Positions 1 through 7,549 of a DNA stretch of 10,997 nt are shown one piece after another. The stretch is from an uncultured Treponema sp. (GTDB taxonomy: Bacteria; Spirochaetota; Spirochaetia; Treponematales; Treponemataceae), in the NCBI GenBank assembly GCA_946538875.1, contig CAMNHD010000027.1, positions 1 to 10,997 of the forward strand. Reading direction: 5' to 3'. The notes beneath the pieces were generated by a model. The model saw only the letters and a list, made by a program, of their open reading frames with translations. It had not been told where the DNA came from and searched no databases. Position numbers and translations under genes: made by a program. The stretch's first letter is position 1; each line of letters starts with the position of its first letter.

Positions 1-1
1 T

Positions 2-223
2 GTGGCTAACAAAGACGAAGCTATCGAAGGTGAAGGCGTCGTAAAGGAAGCTCGTCCCAACACAATGTTCCGTGTTGAATTGCAGAACCAGCATATTATT
101 CTGGCTCACTTGAGCGGCAAGATGCGCAAGCACTATATCCGCATTGTCCCAGGCGACACTGTAAAAGTAGAACTGTCTCCTTATGACTTGAACAGGGGAC
201 GCATCATTTTCCGCGAACGCTAA
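2..223 (+). CDS. infA: Translation initiation factor IF-1
   Basis: A 73-residue protein covering the whole IF-1 OB-fold. Family hallmarks are the central NTMFRVEL segment (residues 20-27), [13 protein letters not shown] (36-48) and the C-terminal block ending [14 protein letters not shown] (60-73). IF-1 binds the 30S ribosomal A site with IF-2 and IF-3 during initiation. The length matches the usual 71-73 residues, so the gene is essentially complete. The start is a GTG at the second base of the window, so its ribosome-binding site and promoter lie outside and an earlier start cannot be formally excluded. It is transcribed towards the end of the minus-strand operon. Confidence 0.96.
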   Translation: MANKDEAIEGEGVVKEARPNTMFRVELQNQHIILAHLSGKMRKHYIRIVPGDTVKVELSPYDLNRGRIIFRER

Positions 224-237
224 GCAGTTTCCATTCC

Positions 238-286
238 AAAAGGTTTTAGTGTTTGCCCAGGAATCAGCCGAGCACAACACTGAACC
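238..286 (-). terminator. Candidate intrinsic terminator between convergent genes
   Basis: Arms 242-253 and 276-286 form a stem of about 11 pairs with one bulged base and one G-T wobble, enclosing a loop of 22 bases. On the minus strand the stem is followed by a run of four T (complement of 238-241), which suits ending the transcript that leaves the J-domain gene at 311. On the plus strand no T-run follows, so for infA it is at best a weak or factor-assisted stop. The large loop and short T-run keep confidence low. Confidence 0.4.
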
Positions 287-310
287 CTAACAGCGCAAAG
301 CTATCAGACA

Positions 311-919
311 TTATCCCTTACTCTTGTTGTTCCCGAACACGTATTTAAGTGAGCGTACCGCGTCTATAATACCCCTCACCGCCGCCGCAATACAAATTAT
401 ATTCAGCGGAAAAAACCATTTTACCACAAAGAATCCAAGTCCAGCCAAGGCAAACTGCGCCATACCGCGCCCGAACATTCTTAGGCCGGCACTGCGGGTA
501 AAGTCCTCCGCATTACGTTTTGTCCATGTGTATGTATGGTAACCGGAATCTTCATCCTGTGACTGACTGGAATTCCTTTGACTATATGCCTGTCTGAAGA
601 ATTCCTCAAAGGGATCGCTGTATGTATTTCTTCCGTAAGTTCCGTAGCCCTGCCCGTAAGAACCAGAGTATGAATTCTGGGAGTACTGTCCGTAGCCATT
701 TTGAGCCGAAGCGGAACCATAAAGGTCATACTGCCGGCGCTTGGACTCGTCCCCAATCACAGAATACGCCTCGTTTATACGCTTGAAGGACTCCTCTGCG
801 CTCTTGTCACCAGGATTACGGTCCGGATGATATTTAAAGGCGAGATTGCGGTATGCTTTTTTTATTTCGTCAGCTGAGGCGCTTTTTTCAACACCCAGGG
901 TTTTGTAGTAGTCTTCCAA
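311..919 (-). CDS. Membrane-associated J-domain (DnaJ-like) protein
   Basis: A 202-residue protein with an N-terminal J domain (residues 3-68) containing the HPD motif at 31-33 that stimulates DnaK-type Hsp70 ATPases. A low-complexity linker rich in Tyr, Gly, Ser and Gln (about 69-125) follows, then a hydrophobic C-terminus (about 152-188) able to form one or two membrane segments. It lacks the zinc-finger and C-terminal substrate domains of true DnaJ, so it is a class III J-protein that probably recruits Hsp70 to the inner membrane. The start is TTG: AAGGAG lies five bases upstream and the J domain begins at once, so no ATG start is needed. It is the last gene of the minus-strand cluster, 69 bp after the Smr gene. 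That gap is AT-rich, with an extended-type TAATAAT that could be a weak promoter. Confidence 0.9.
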   Translation of the reverse strand: MEDYYKTLGVEKSASADEIKKAYRNLAFKYHPDRNPGDKSAEESFKRINEAYSVIGDESKRRQYDLYGSASAQNGYGQYSQNSYSGSYGQGYGTYGRNTYSDPFEEFFRQAYSQRNSSQSQDEDSGYHTYTWTKRNAEDFTRSAGLRMFGRGMAQFALAGLGFFVVKWFFPLNIICIAAAVRGIIDAVRSLKYVFGNNKSKG

Positions 920-988
920 AATCGCTCCTTGCCTTTAAAGTACTCAAAAACAGCAATTATTACAAGTTTTTTTTACAAAAATAACAAA

Positions 989-1561
989 TTATTTTAGCAG
1001 AATCCAAGTGGCTCCGTTTCCGCCATTATTGCGGTCAGGATGCCCCGAGGCACCAAGCCTGGAATCCTGTTCAATAAACATCCGCACCATAGGCCCAAGC
1101 ACAGGATCAGAACCATTACTGTGGTTGCCCTTTCCATGAATCACCATTATCTTGCGCAGATTTTTTCTCTTGCTTTCGCTTACAAAAGAAGCCATCCTTT
1201 CCCATGCCTCGTCACGTGTAAGGCCATGCAGGTCCAGAACAGCCTCAGGCCTGATTGACTTGAGGTATTCCCTGTCATTGAGACGAGCCTCTGTTGCCGC
1301 CTGGTCAGCAATTTTGTCCTTGTCCACAGTGCCAAAGCGGTTCAGCCACACGTCGATCGGGTTTGCACGCCTGGCATTGTCCCTTTCCATCTGGGCTTCC
1401 ATCATAGCCTGAAAAGACGCATTCTCCTTCAACGCGGCCCTTTCTTCCTTGGTCAGCGCATTGGGCTTCTTGTGGCTTACCTGTGGCACCTTCTGCTTCT
1501 TTCTTGAGTTTTCTTCCCTCTGCTGCTTTTCGTATTGAGCCAAAATATCGCCGAAATCCAT
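989..1561 (-). CDS. Smr-domain protein (SmrB/MutS2 C-terminal type)
   Basis: A 190-residue protein. Residues 1-70 are charged and probably helical or disordered (KKQK, KEER). The C-terminal Smr domain spans about 105-190, with the family signatures LDLHG (109-113), HGKG (142-145) and a closing GGNGATWILLK. Smr domains bind nucleic acid, and in some families the D-L-H and HGxG motifs support endonuclease activity. E. coli SmrB, with similar size and layout, cuts mRNA at collided ribosomes. A ribosome-rescue role here is inference from that resemblance; a DNA-directed role as in MutS2 remains possible. No MutS ATPase is attached. The ATG at 1561 has a strong AGGAAGG six bases upstream, and it starts 11 bp after the stop of the BatD-like gene, so the two are probably co-transcribed. 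Confidence 0.9.
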   Translation of the reverse strand: MDFGDILAQYEKQQREENSRKKQKVPQVSHKKPNALTKEERAALKENASFQAMMEAQMERDNARRANPIDVWLNRFGTVDKDKIADQAATEARLNDREYLKSIRPEAVLDLHGLTRDEAWERMASFVSESKRKNLRKIMVIHGKGNHSNGSDPVLGPMVRMFIEQDSRLGASGHPDRNNGGNGATWILLK

Positions 1562-1572
1562 AATGAACCTTC

Positions 1573-2955
1573 CTATTTAATCACAAGGACTGTCTCCTTT
1601 GGAACCCAGCCCTTGGTGTCATTGTAGCTGACGTAAACCCAGTCCCCGGCAGTGCGGATGACATTCACTATGACACCCGGCCTGACCGTGACATCCGACT
1701 TCTTTTCTTCAGGAATGGAACTCACCATGCCGCCTGCAAACACAGCATGGACATTTCCGGTCTGCGCCCCAAGCACAAGCGCTCCTACCCCGGCCGCAAG
1801 CGTCAGCGAAAGCATTATCCTGCGCAGAAGCTTGTTCTTTCTTACAAGGAAAACAATATACAGCACCAGAGCCACAGTTGCAAGCGCAATCACAAAAAAA
1901 AGCAGTGCAAGCGAAGGTTCAGCCCTGCCAGGTACCAGACCTGCAGACTTTTCCGCCCTGCGTCTTACAGCCCCGGCCTTTGACACAAGCGGGAACGAAT
2001 GTCTTTCCTTGACCCTGAGCGCATGAATCTTTTCGGCAAGAGTAAAGTCCTGCCCGTAAGGAGATTTTTCTTTCCCCGGCACAGCCTGGTCATTGAAAGC
2101 GTACGGAAACACAGACTTTGCACCCGCATTGCCCGCAGCCTTTTGAGTAGACGGAGTAACAGTCACCTTGTACGAGGGGAACGGCACCTCCGTGCGGAGC
2201 CCGCCATAGGTTGTGGCAAGGATATGCACCTTGGGCAGCTCATAATCACCGTGGACCAGAGGCTGCCAGTCAAATTTTGCGACAGGCACCGACTTTGGCG
2301 AGAACTCAGCGCCATGCACAAGACCTTCCGCAATCTCATAGTGCTCCAGTTCAGCAAAGATGGAATCCTCAGGGATAGTCCAGGTATAGTCCACAATCTG
2401 CGCCGCGTACCTCAGGAACAATGTAAATGAAATATGCTGTCCTGCGACCGCAGTAATTTTTTTTCCGGACACATTTATGTCCGGCGTATCAAACTGAATG
2501 GAGAGCTGCGGCTGAACAATACTTGGATTGTCGTAGACATACACCGGCTCCACCGGAATACGGCAGTACGAACCGTCAATGCGGACTTCCACCGGTCTTA
2601 TGTGATAGTCACCAGTCTCGTCAAAGCGGAAGTAAATGACCAGATGAGTTCCGTGACGGCCGCTCTTTCCGGAATCTGCCGGAATATAGGTTTCCTTGCG
2701 TGAAGACATAAAGCTGACATTTCCGGGCACATCGTTGACATACACGCTCACCTTGTCGGGAGAGACATTTTCTATATTCAGCTCAAAAGGGCATTCCGAA
2801 TGAGTAAAGAAGTATTCCTCCGACTTTCTGAAACGCAGAGTAAGAATGTAATCCCAAGATATTGCATAGCCTGCAGCAGAGCACAAGAGCTGCAGCACCA
2901 CAAACATCAGTAGTCCAATTTTGAACTTTCCGCTTCTTGCTGCTGATTTTTCCAT
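1573..2955 (-). CDS. batD: BatD-like exported membrane protein with C-terminal SH3-like domain
   Basis: A 460-residue protein. A signal peptide (basic stretch to residue 12, hydrophobic core 13-28, likely cleavage after AGYA at 31) precedes a large beta-rich periplasmic region (about 32-270) of the BatD type. Then come a linker, a transmembrane helix (348-371), a basic turn VRKNKLLRR and a second helix (378-398). Residues about 405-460 look like a bacterial SH3 domain (VTVRPGVIVNVIRTAGDWVY, GWVPKETVLVI). The helices would return the SH3 domain to the periplasm, where it could bind peptidoglycan or a peptide. The role is inferred from the Bat cluster. The start at 2955 gives a full signal peptide but overlaps the upstream gene by 49 bp. 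An alternative ATG at 2907 overlaps its stop as TGATG but would remove the charged start of the signal peptide, so 2955 is preferred. Confidence 0.78.
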   Translation of the reverse strand: MEKSAARSGKFKIGLLMFVVLQLLCSAAGYAISWDYILTLRFRKSEEYFFTHSECPFELNIENVSPDKVSVYVNDVPGNVSFMSSRKETYIPADSGKSGRHGTHLVIYFRFDETGDYHIRPVEVRIDGSYCRIPVEPVYVYDNPSIVQPQLSIQFDTPDINVSGKKITAVAGQHISFTLFLRYAAQIVDYTWTIPEDSIFAELEHYEIAEGLVHGAEFSPKSVPVAKFDWQPLVHGDYELPKVHILATTYGGLRTEVPFPSYKVTVTPSTQKAAGNAGAKSVFPYAFNDQAVPGKEKSPYGQDFTLAEKIHALRVKERHSFPLVSKAGAVRRRAEKSAGLVPGRAEPSLALLFFVIALATVALVLYIVFLVRKNKLLRRIMLSLTLAAGVGALVLGAQTGNVHAVFAGGMVSSIPEEKKSDVTVRPGVIVNVIRTAGDWVYVSYNDTKGWVPKETVLVIK

Positions 2956-4583
2956 TGCTTTTGTTCATTCTCCCGTATAATCGAATAGATTGCATCTTCC
3001 AGGTCCGATTGTTCCGAAGTGTTTTCACTAACCGGAGAAAGACCGCTTTCCCGGCTCTGCGTATGAAGAAGTTCCTCCTGGAGCGACAGTTCAAGATTAA
3101 TCTTGGCGTTGACATTGGAACCGTCAATCTGCAGGGCCTCTTTAAAAAAGCGTGAAGCCTCTTTAAAGTCACCCTTCCTGTGAGCAATAATGCCCTGATT
3201 GTAAAGTACCGCATAACGCACATGGTCAGGGGCATCGGCGGTTATGCGCTCAAAGCGTTCCTTGGCCGCATCGCTTTCATTCTGCGAAAGATATGTAGAT
3301 GCCAATGCAAACTGAGCATAATGTTCCAGTTCAGTGTCGCCGTTTTTTCTGGCAGTCTCCACCGCATCAAGAAAATCCGCAACCGCCGCAGGGTAATTCT
3401 TGCGGTTCCACTCAAGTTTTCCGCTGAGCAGTTTTGCCCCGCCCTGGACACGGCCACTGCATCCAGTCAATGCAAGAGCAAAGACTACGGCACCAGCCAC
3501 AGCCCTTGTCTTTTTGCCACGGATCCTGTCCGGATGGAATTCACCGGAGATAAATGCAAGAACCACACAGATAATCGCAAGCACAATAAAAAGTCTTGAA
3601 CGGTCAACCCGCTGCAGTTCATACACAATAGTAAGTTCGTCTTCACGGGAAGAGTTTCCCGCTTCGGCAAGCTCATTCTTCTGCACATGGATTTCACGCT
3701 CAAGAGAAGCAAGCAGCTTGTTGGCAGACCCCACTTCGCTTGCATCCACAAAAGACACATCCGCATGCAGTCCGTTGCCACCGGCAAAAGAGTTCCTGCG
3801 GTTCACGGAACGGATAATCTCTTCTATCTTGGCAGTACGGAGGGCCGTCTTTACCGGAGTCTTTCCGTCTCCGGCCATCACAGTCGTCTCGCGTTCGGAA
3901 CCAAATCCGATTATCACAACCGGTATTCCCTGGCGCATAGCAGCCGACAAAGCATTCAGGAGACCTTCCTCGGTTTCCTCTCCGTCAGTGAACAGCCAGA
4001 TGTAAGAAGCCTGTGCGGAATTTGCAGGAAACGAATCAATGGCACATTCAACACCCTTACCCAGATTGCTGCCCTGAGAAGTCATAAGACGCGGATTCAA
4101 GACGCGGAGCACAGAACGCACACTCTCGTAGTCCTCGGTAAGCGGAACAGCCAGCGTACCGTCACCCTTGGCAAGAACGACAGAAACACTAGTATATGGA
4201 ATATAATTCAACAGTTCATCCGCATAGTTCGACGCCGACTGGAGCCTTGTAAGCCCGCCTGCTCCGTCCCCAGCCTCCATGCTGTAGGAAATGTCGAACA
4301 CCATGGACACAGCCTTGCCGTTTTTCTGCACAGGCACGGAAGAAGTTCCCCATGAAATCTGCGAATAGGCAAGCACTAAAAAAATCCATGCAAGCGAATT
4401 GAACATAGTCCTTAGAATAAAGCTGGTCCGTGTATGCCTCAACATGCTCTTGTCAGTATTCAGGTCGTACTGGACAGAAAGATTCCTTATTATAGAACGG
4501 AACCTCACCGCCATGAACAGCACAGCCGGCACCAAAAGCAACAATCCGTACAGGCCCAAAGGTCTTCCAACCGTAATATTCAT
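2907..4583 (-). CDS. batB: BatB-like VWA protein fused to a BatC-like TPR region
   Basis: A 558-residue protein in two parts. The first is BatB-like: transmembrane helices at about 9-28 and 58-77, a VWA domain (about 90-290) with metal-site motif DISYS (97-101), a Ser in the position usually held by Thr (QGSNLGKG, 170-177) and TDGEE (199-203), then a helix at 331-346. After a basic turn (IRGKKTR) comes a hydrophobic segment ending in LTGCS, with Cys at 375, which reads like a lipoprotein signal inside the protein. Residues about 380-498 form TPR-type helical repeats (NYPAAVADFLDAVETA, GDFKEASRFFKEALQID), followed by a Gln/Glu/Ser-rich tail. In many bacteria the TPR part is a separate gene, batC. 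The ATG overlaps the BatA stop as ATGA, and AGGAGG lies four bases upstream. VWA and TPR modules imply protein-protein scaffolding at the inner membrane. Confidence 0.88.
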   Translation of the reverse strand: MNITVGRPLGLYGLLLLVPAVLFMAVRFRSIIRNLSVQYDLNTDKSMLRHTRTSFILRTMFNSLAWIFLVLAYSQISWGTSSVPVQKNGKAVSMVFDISYSMEAGDGAGGLTRLQSASNYADELLNYIPYTSVSVVLAKGDGTLAVPLTEDYESVRSVLRVLNPRLMTSQGSNLGKGVECAIDSFPANSAQASYIWLFTDGEETEEGLLNALSAAMRQGIPVVIIGFGSERETTVMAGDGKTPVKTALRTAKIEEIIRSVNRRNSFAGGNGLHADVSFVDASEVGSANKLLASLEREIHVQKNELAEAGNSSREDELTIVYELQRVDRSRLFIVLAIICVVLAFISGEFHPDRIRGKKTRAVAGAVVFALALTGCSGRVQGGAKLLSGKLEWNRKNYPAAVADFLDAVETARKNGDTELEHYAQFALASTYLSQNESDAAKERFERITADAPDHVRYAVLYNQGIIAHRKGDFKEASRFFKEALQIDGSNVNAKINLELSLQEELLHTQSRESGLSPVSENTSEQSDLEDAIYSIIRENEQKQWKNQQQEAESSKLDY

Positions 4584-5581
4584 AGAACCTCCTGCAGGAA
4601 CAAGCGCCTGATGCAGAACGCAAGCACAACCAGTATTCCCGCCGCCAGCAGGAACTGAGCCATGTAGGACTCGTCGGAATTCCGTATCTGATAACGCTGC
4701 ACCACACTTTCGTTACGGCTCACAGAATCAAGTGCCTGCGAAAGCGCATCCAGCGAATCCACCTCAAAGAATTTTCCGTCGCCCTCGGAAGCCACACGCG
4801 CAAGAGCTGCTGCATCATAGTTGGAATCAAGGAAGCCTGAGTGCACACGTCCAGTCTTGGGGTCCACGTATTCAAGCGGAACCTTACCCCTGGTCCCCAC
4901 ACCAAGCACATAAAGCCCAATCCGCTTCTGAGCCGCAAGATGAGCCGCAGTATATGGATGCAGGGAGCCGGCATTATTTTCGCCGTCGGTCATAAGAACA
5001 ATACATCTGCGCGGAGCATGTGAATTCTCCAGGTGCATTACAGCACAGCTAAGCCCCGTACCGATTGCAGTTCCGTCACCAAGCTCACCAGGCACAATCT
5101 TATCCAGGCGGTCAAAGAAAATATTCCTGTCCATAGTCGGCGGAATCACAACCGCAGCCTCCTTTGCCATAGAGACAAGACCGATAGTGTCGCCACGGCT
5201 AGAATCCTCAAGCCGCCTTATAGCATACTTGGCAGCATCAAGGCGGGTAAGGCCGTTCATATCCCTTGCCGCCATAGAAGGACTCGTATCCACAACAAAG
5301 AGAATATCCGACCCTCTGGAAGAATACACCCTCTCCTGCTGACGCACAACAGGCTCGGCAAAAGCCGTCACCAGACAGCCAAAGGCCACCAGGCAGATAA
5401 GCGTATGGAGCACGGAAAGAAATTTCCTGAGGCGGTTCTTCCACACAAAGGGATGTCCCTTCCAGTCCCCCAGAGTCAAAGGAAAAGACACAGGCACAAA
5501 AAGTTTTATATACCGCAAAAAATGCAGCAGAGGAATCAGCAGCAGAAGAAAAAACGCCGCCGGATTTTCAAACTCCATCAT
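4580..5581 (-). CDS. batA: BatA-like VWA-domain membrane protein
   Basis: A 333-residue protein of typical BatA size and layout: an N-terminal FENPAAFFLLLL segment and helix (8-27), a second helix (54-75), a periplasmic VWA domain (about 90-290) and a C-terminal helix (308-325). The metal-ion-dependent adhesion site is complete: DTSPS (98-102), T171 in GDGTAIGTGL, and D199 in MTDGE. Such VWA domains bind partner proteins through a bound divalent metal. The reading frame stays open to an ATG at 5662, but the start is placed at 5581 (adjacent ATG at 5578) because GGAG lies nine bases upstream and BatA proteins normally begin right before the ENP motif. The start overlaps the previous gene by 14 bp. 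Its stop overlaps the next start as ATGA, indicating translational coupling with the BatB-TPR protein. Confidence 0.9.
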   Translation of the reverse strand: MMEFENPAAFFLLLLIPLLHFLRYIKLFVPVSFPLTLGDWKGHPFVWKNRLRKFLSVLHTLICLVAFGCLVTAFAEPVVRQQERVYSSRGSDILFVVDTSPSMAARDMNGLTRLDAAKYAIRRLEDSSRGDTIGLVSMAKEAAVVIPPTMDRNIFFDRLDKIVPGELGDGTAIGTGLSCAVMHLENSHAPRRCIVLMTDGENNAGSLHPYTAAHLAAQKRIGLYVLGVGTRGKVPLEYVDPKTGRVHSGFLDSNYDAAALARVASEGDGKFFEVDSLDALSQALDSVSRNESVVQRYQIRNSDESYMAQFLLAAGILVVLAFCIRRLFLQEVL

Positions 5582-6665
5582 TCTTAAGTTCTCCATTACT
5601 TTCAAGGACAGCAATCGACTTGAACGTTCTGTCGACAAGCGACTGTCTCTCGCCCTCGGCAAAAGCGGCCCTATGCTCGGTTTCAGGGAGCTGCATTGAA
5701 TCTATGGACCCATGCGCAAAGATAATGTAATCAGTCCGCACAAACATAGAAGCAATGTCAAAGACAGCATCCTCCTGCTCATCAGACATCATGTTGCCGG
5801 TAGCCCGAGATATGACCAGAGCAACACGGCTCGCAGGAACAGAATCAAAACTCCGCCCAAAGCGGTAGGAAAGATATTGTCTGACCGAGTTCTGCCAGCC
5901 GTGGGCAAATTCCGTGTCACCGCAGTCAGACTTAAGCAGTCTGAGCAGAACCTTTTTTGTGGCACGCACATGCAGCAGATAAATAATCTTCTGATGCACC
6001 ATGGAAAACCACCCCGCCACAGACCTGAACCTGAGCAGCAGAACACCCAGCACGGCAAGCAGCAGAACAGCAGATATAACCACAGTCCACAGAATGTAAC
6101 TGGTTCCCGGCAGCAGAATCGGAGAAGCCGGAGGCCTTATGCTGAGCGAGCCCATTCTCTGCGCAATGGAAGAAATCGTCACCGGCTGAAGGTCAACTAT
6201 AAAGCCCACAAGGTTCTCTGCCGCATAGTTTCCCATCTCAGTCTCGAAGAAATCCTCACGGCGGCAGTATTCATTAAGGTCAAAAGGCGCAAAGTCAATC
6301 ACACCAGGCTTCCACGGAACAAACAGAACCTCAAGCGTGTAAGTGGTGCCCGAGCGCATAAGACGCACAGAGTAAACCGAATAGCTTTCGTCCGTCGGAA
6401 CAAAAACAGGATACTCAGGGTCAAGACTAAGAGAATCCCCGTCAATATCCTCAGGAGATGCAAGCGCAAAGAAATCAATCGGATTGTTAAAAGTGTAGCG
6501 CAGCTGGGCCTTGTCGCCCACAAACACATCCTTGGGCAGCATCACCTGCTGGTAACCGTCACCGTCCCGCTGGGCGTCATCGGCAAAGGCAGCCTGCACA
6601 GAAAAAACTACCTGTATGGCAAATACCCAAACAAGCGGGCAAAAAAGCAAAAATCCCCTTTTCAT
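5568..6665 (-). CDS. Exported single-pass membrane protein of the Bat cluster, function unknown
   Basis: A 365-residue protein. It has a signal peptide (about 1-28, ending near QAAFA), a beta-rich extracytoplasmic region (about 35-180), one transmembrane helix (190-212) and a cytoplasmic helical domain (215-365) with an ATKKVLLRLLK segment and a conserved-looking HGWQNSVRQYLSYRFG stretch. I do not recognise a named domain with certainty. The position between DUF58 and BatA matches the slot filled elsewhere by DUF4381-type or spirochaete-specific hypothetical proteins, and the topology resembles a small BatD. A role linking periplasmic VWA domains to the cytoplasmic MoxR/DUF58 side is inference. 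The frame opens at 6758, but ATG 6665 is chosen because AAGGGAG lies five bases upstream, a good signal peptide starts there, and it overlaps the DUF58 stop as TGATG. Confidence 0.82.
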   Translation of the reverse strand: MKRGFLLFCPLVWVFAIQVVFSVQAAFADDAQRDGDGYQQVMLPKDVFVGDKAQLRYTFNNPIDFFALASPEDIDGDSLSLDPEYPVFVPTDESYSVYSVRLMRSGTTYTLEVLFVPWKPGVIDFAPFDLNEYCRREDFFETEMGNYAAENLVGFIVDLQPVTISSIAQRMGSLSIRPPASPILLPGTSYILWTVVISAVLLLAVLGVLLLRFRSVAGWFSMVHQKIIYLLHVRATKKVLLRLLKSDCGDTEFAHGWQNSVRQYLSYRFGRSFDSVPASRVALVISRATGNMMSDEQEDAVFDIASMFVRTDYIIFAHGSIDSMQLPETEHRAAFAEGERQSLVDRTFKSIAVLESNGELKNDGV

Positions 6666-7537
6666 CACCGCTCCCTTGAGGCAAAAAACCTGGTAAGTTC
6701 CACAAGAGGCTCCGCATTGGTGGAGAAAGTCACAGGGATTCCCCCATGGCGTATACACTCATGCCTCCACTGCTCCACACGGTGATAATTGGAATCACTC
6801 CATGCCCTCTTGAATCTGGCGGAAGAAGTAGGAATCTCGGTAGTAAAGCTGCTTTCAGTGTCAACAAAAGGAATAGTTCCGATCGAAGGCAGGGAATCGT
6901 CAAGCGGATCCACGACACGCACAGCGACAACATCATTCTTAAGGCAAAGACGGCCAAAAGGTTCAATCCATGAAGTGGTCCTAAAGTCGGAGAACACCAT
7001 CACAAGGGACCTTCTGCGCAGAAGCCTCTCAGCTCCCTGCAGGGCATTGTCCAGAGCCGACCCCTCATGGCTTTCGCCCGGCAGAGAGTCAAACTTAGAC
7101 AAAAGCAGCATCATCTGGTCACGGCCGGCCTTGGGCGGACAGGTGAATCTAAGCTTGCCGTCAAAAATCACAGCCCCCACAGGCGATGAGTTATGAAAAG
7201 AAGCAAGAGTCAGCAGAGAAGCACATTCAAGGGCAACTTCAAGCCTGGTGCGCTTACCCGAACCACTCTTCATGGAATTCGAGGAATCAATAATAATAAA
7301 AACAGAAAGTTCCCTCTCCTCCTCGTACAGCTTCACATAAGTGCGGCCCATACGTGCGGTCACATTCCAGTCAATGGAACGCACATCGTCACCCTCAAGA
7401 TATTCACGCACCCCGGAAAAATCAATTCCCTGACCGTGGTACAAAGACTTAAAGGCTCCGGTACGCATACCCTCGGCCAGAGAGACCGAGTTCAGCTGAA
7501 GGAGATAGGCCTTTTTAGAAAGGTTTGCCTTGTCCAT
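6665..7537 (-). CDS. DUF58 domain protein (soluble VWA-like partner of MoxR)
   Basis: A 290-residue protein. The DUF58 signature is clear: GQGIDFSGVREYLEGDDVR (35-53) followed by SIDWNVTARMGRTYVKLYEEERE (54-76). A VWA-like core follows, with DSSNS (84-88) in the place of the metal-binding motif and FSDFR (182-186). There is no signal peptide or membrane segment, so it should be cytoplasmic. DUF58 genes very often sit directly after moxR and are thought to be its partner or adaptor; the biochemical function is not established. The ATG at 7537 is preferred over an in-frame GTG just before it because GGGGGAG sits four bases upstream of the ATG. It begins 12 bp after the moxR stop, and its own stop overlaps the next start. 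Confidence 0.93.
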   Translation of the reverse strand: MDKANLSKKAYLLQLNSVSLAEGMRTGAFKSLYHGQGIDFSGVREYLEGDDVRSIDWNVTARMGRTYVKLYEEERELSVFIIIDSSNSMKSGSGKRTRLEVALECASLLTLASFHNSSPVGAVIFDGKLRFTCPPKAGRDQMMLLLSKFDSLPGESHEGSALDNALQGAERLLRRRSLVMVFSDFRTTSWIEPFGRLCLKNDVVAVRVVDPLDDSLPSIGTIPFVDTESSFTTEIPTSSARFKRAWSDSNYHRVEQWRHECIRHGGIPVTFSTNAEPLVELTRFFASRER

Positions 7538-7549
7538 CACTCTCCCCCA

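Noticed and set aside
3440..3520. A separate batC gene starting near the internal lipobox
   Set aside because: The only nearby in-frame start codon is a GTG (Val362) without a Shine-Dalgarno site, and it would omit the basic residues a signal needs. The frame is continuous with the VWA half, so it is annotated as one fused gene.
5582..5662. Upstream ATG giving BatA 27 more residues
   Set aside because: The extra residues are basic and unlike BatA N-termini, and the region codes for the end of the preceding protein. The ATG at 5581 has a suitable ribosome-binding site.
5712..6785. Long plus-strand open frame (357 codons) opposite the exported Bat-cluster protein
   Set aside because: Its product is extremely rich in Arg, His, Lys and Gln with no domain, signal or ribosome-binding site. 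It mirrors the codon bias of the minus-strand genes, which carry clear domains.
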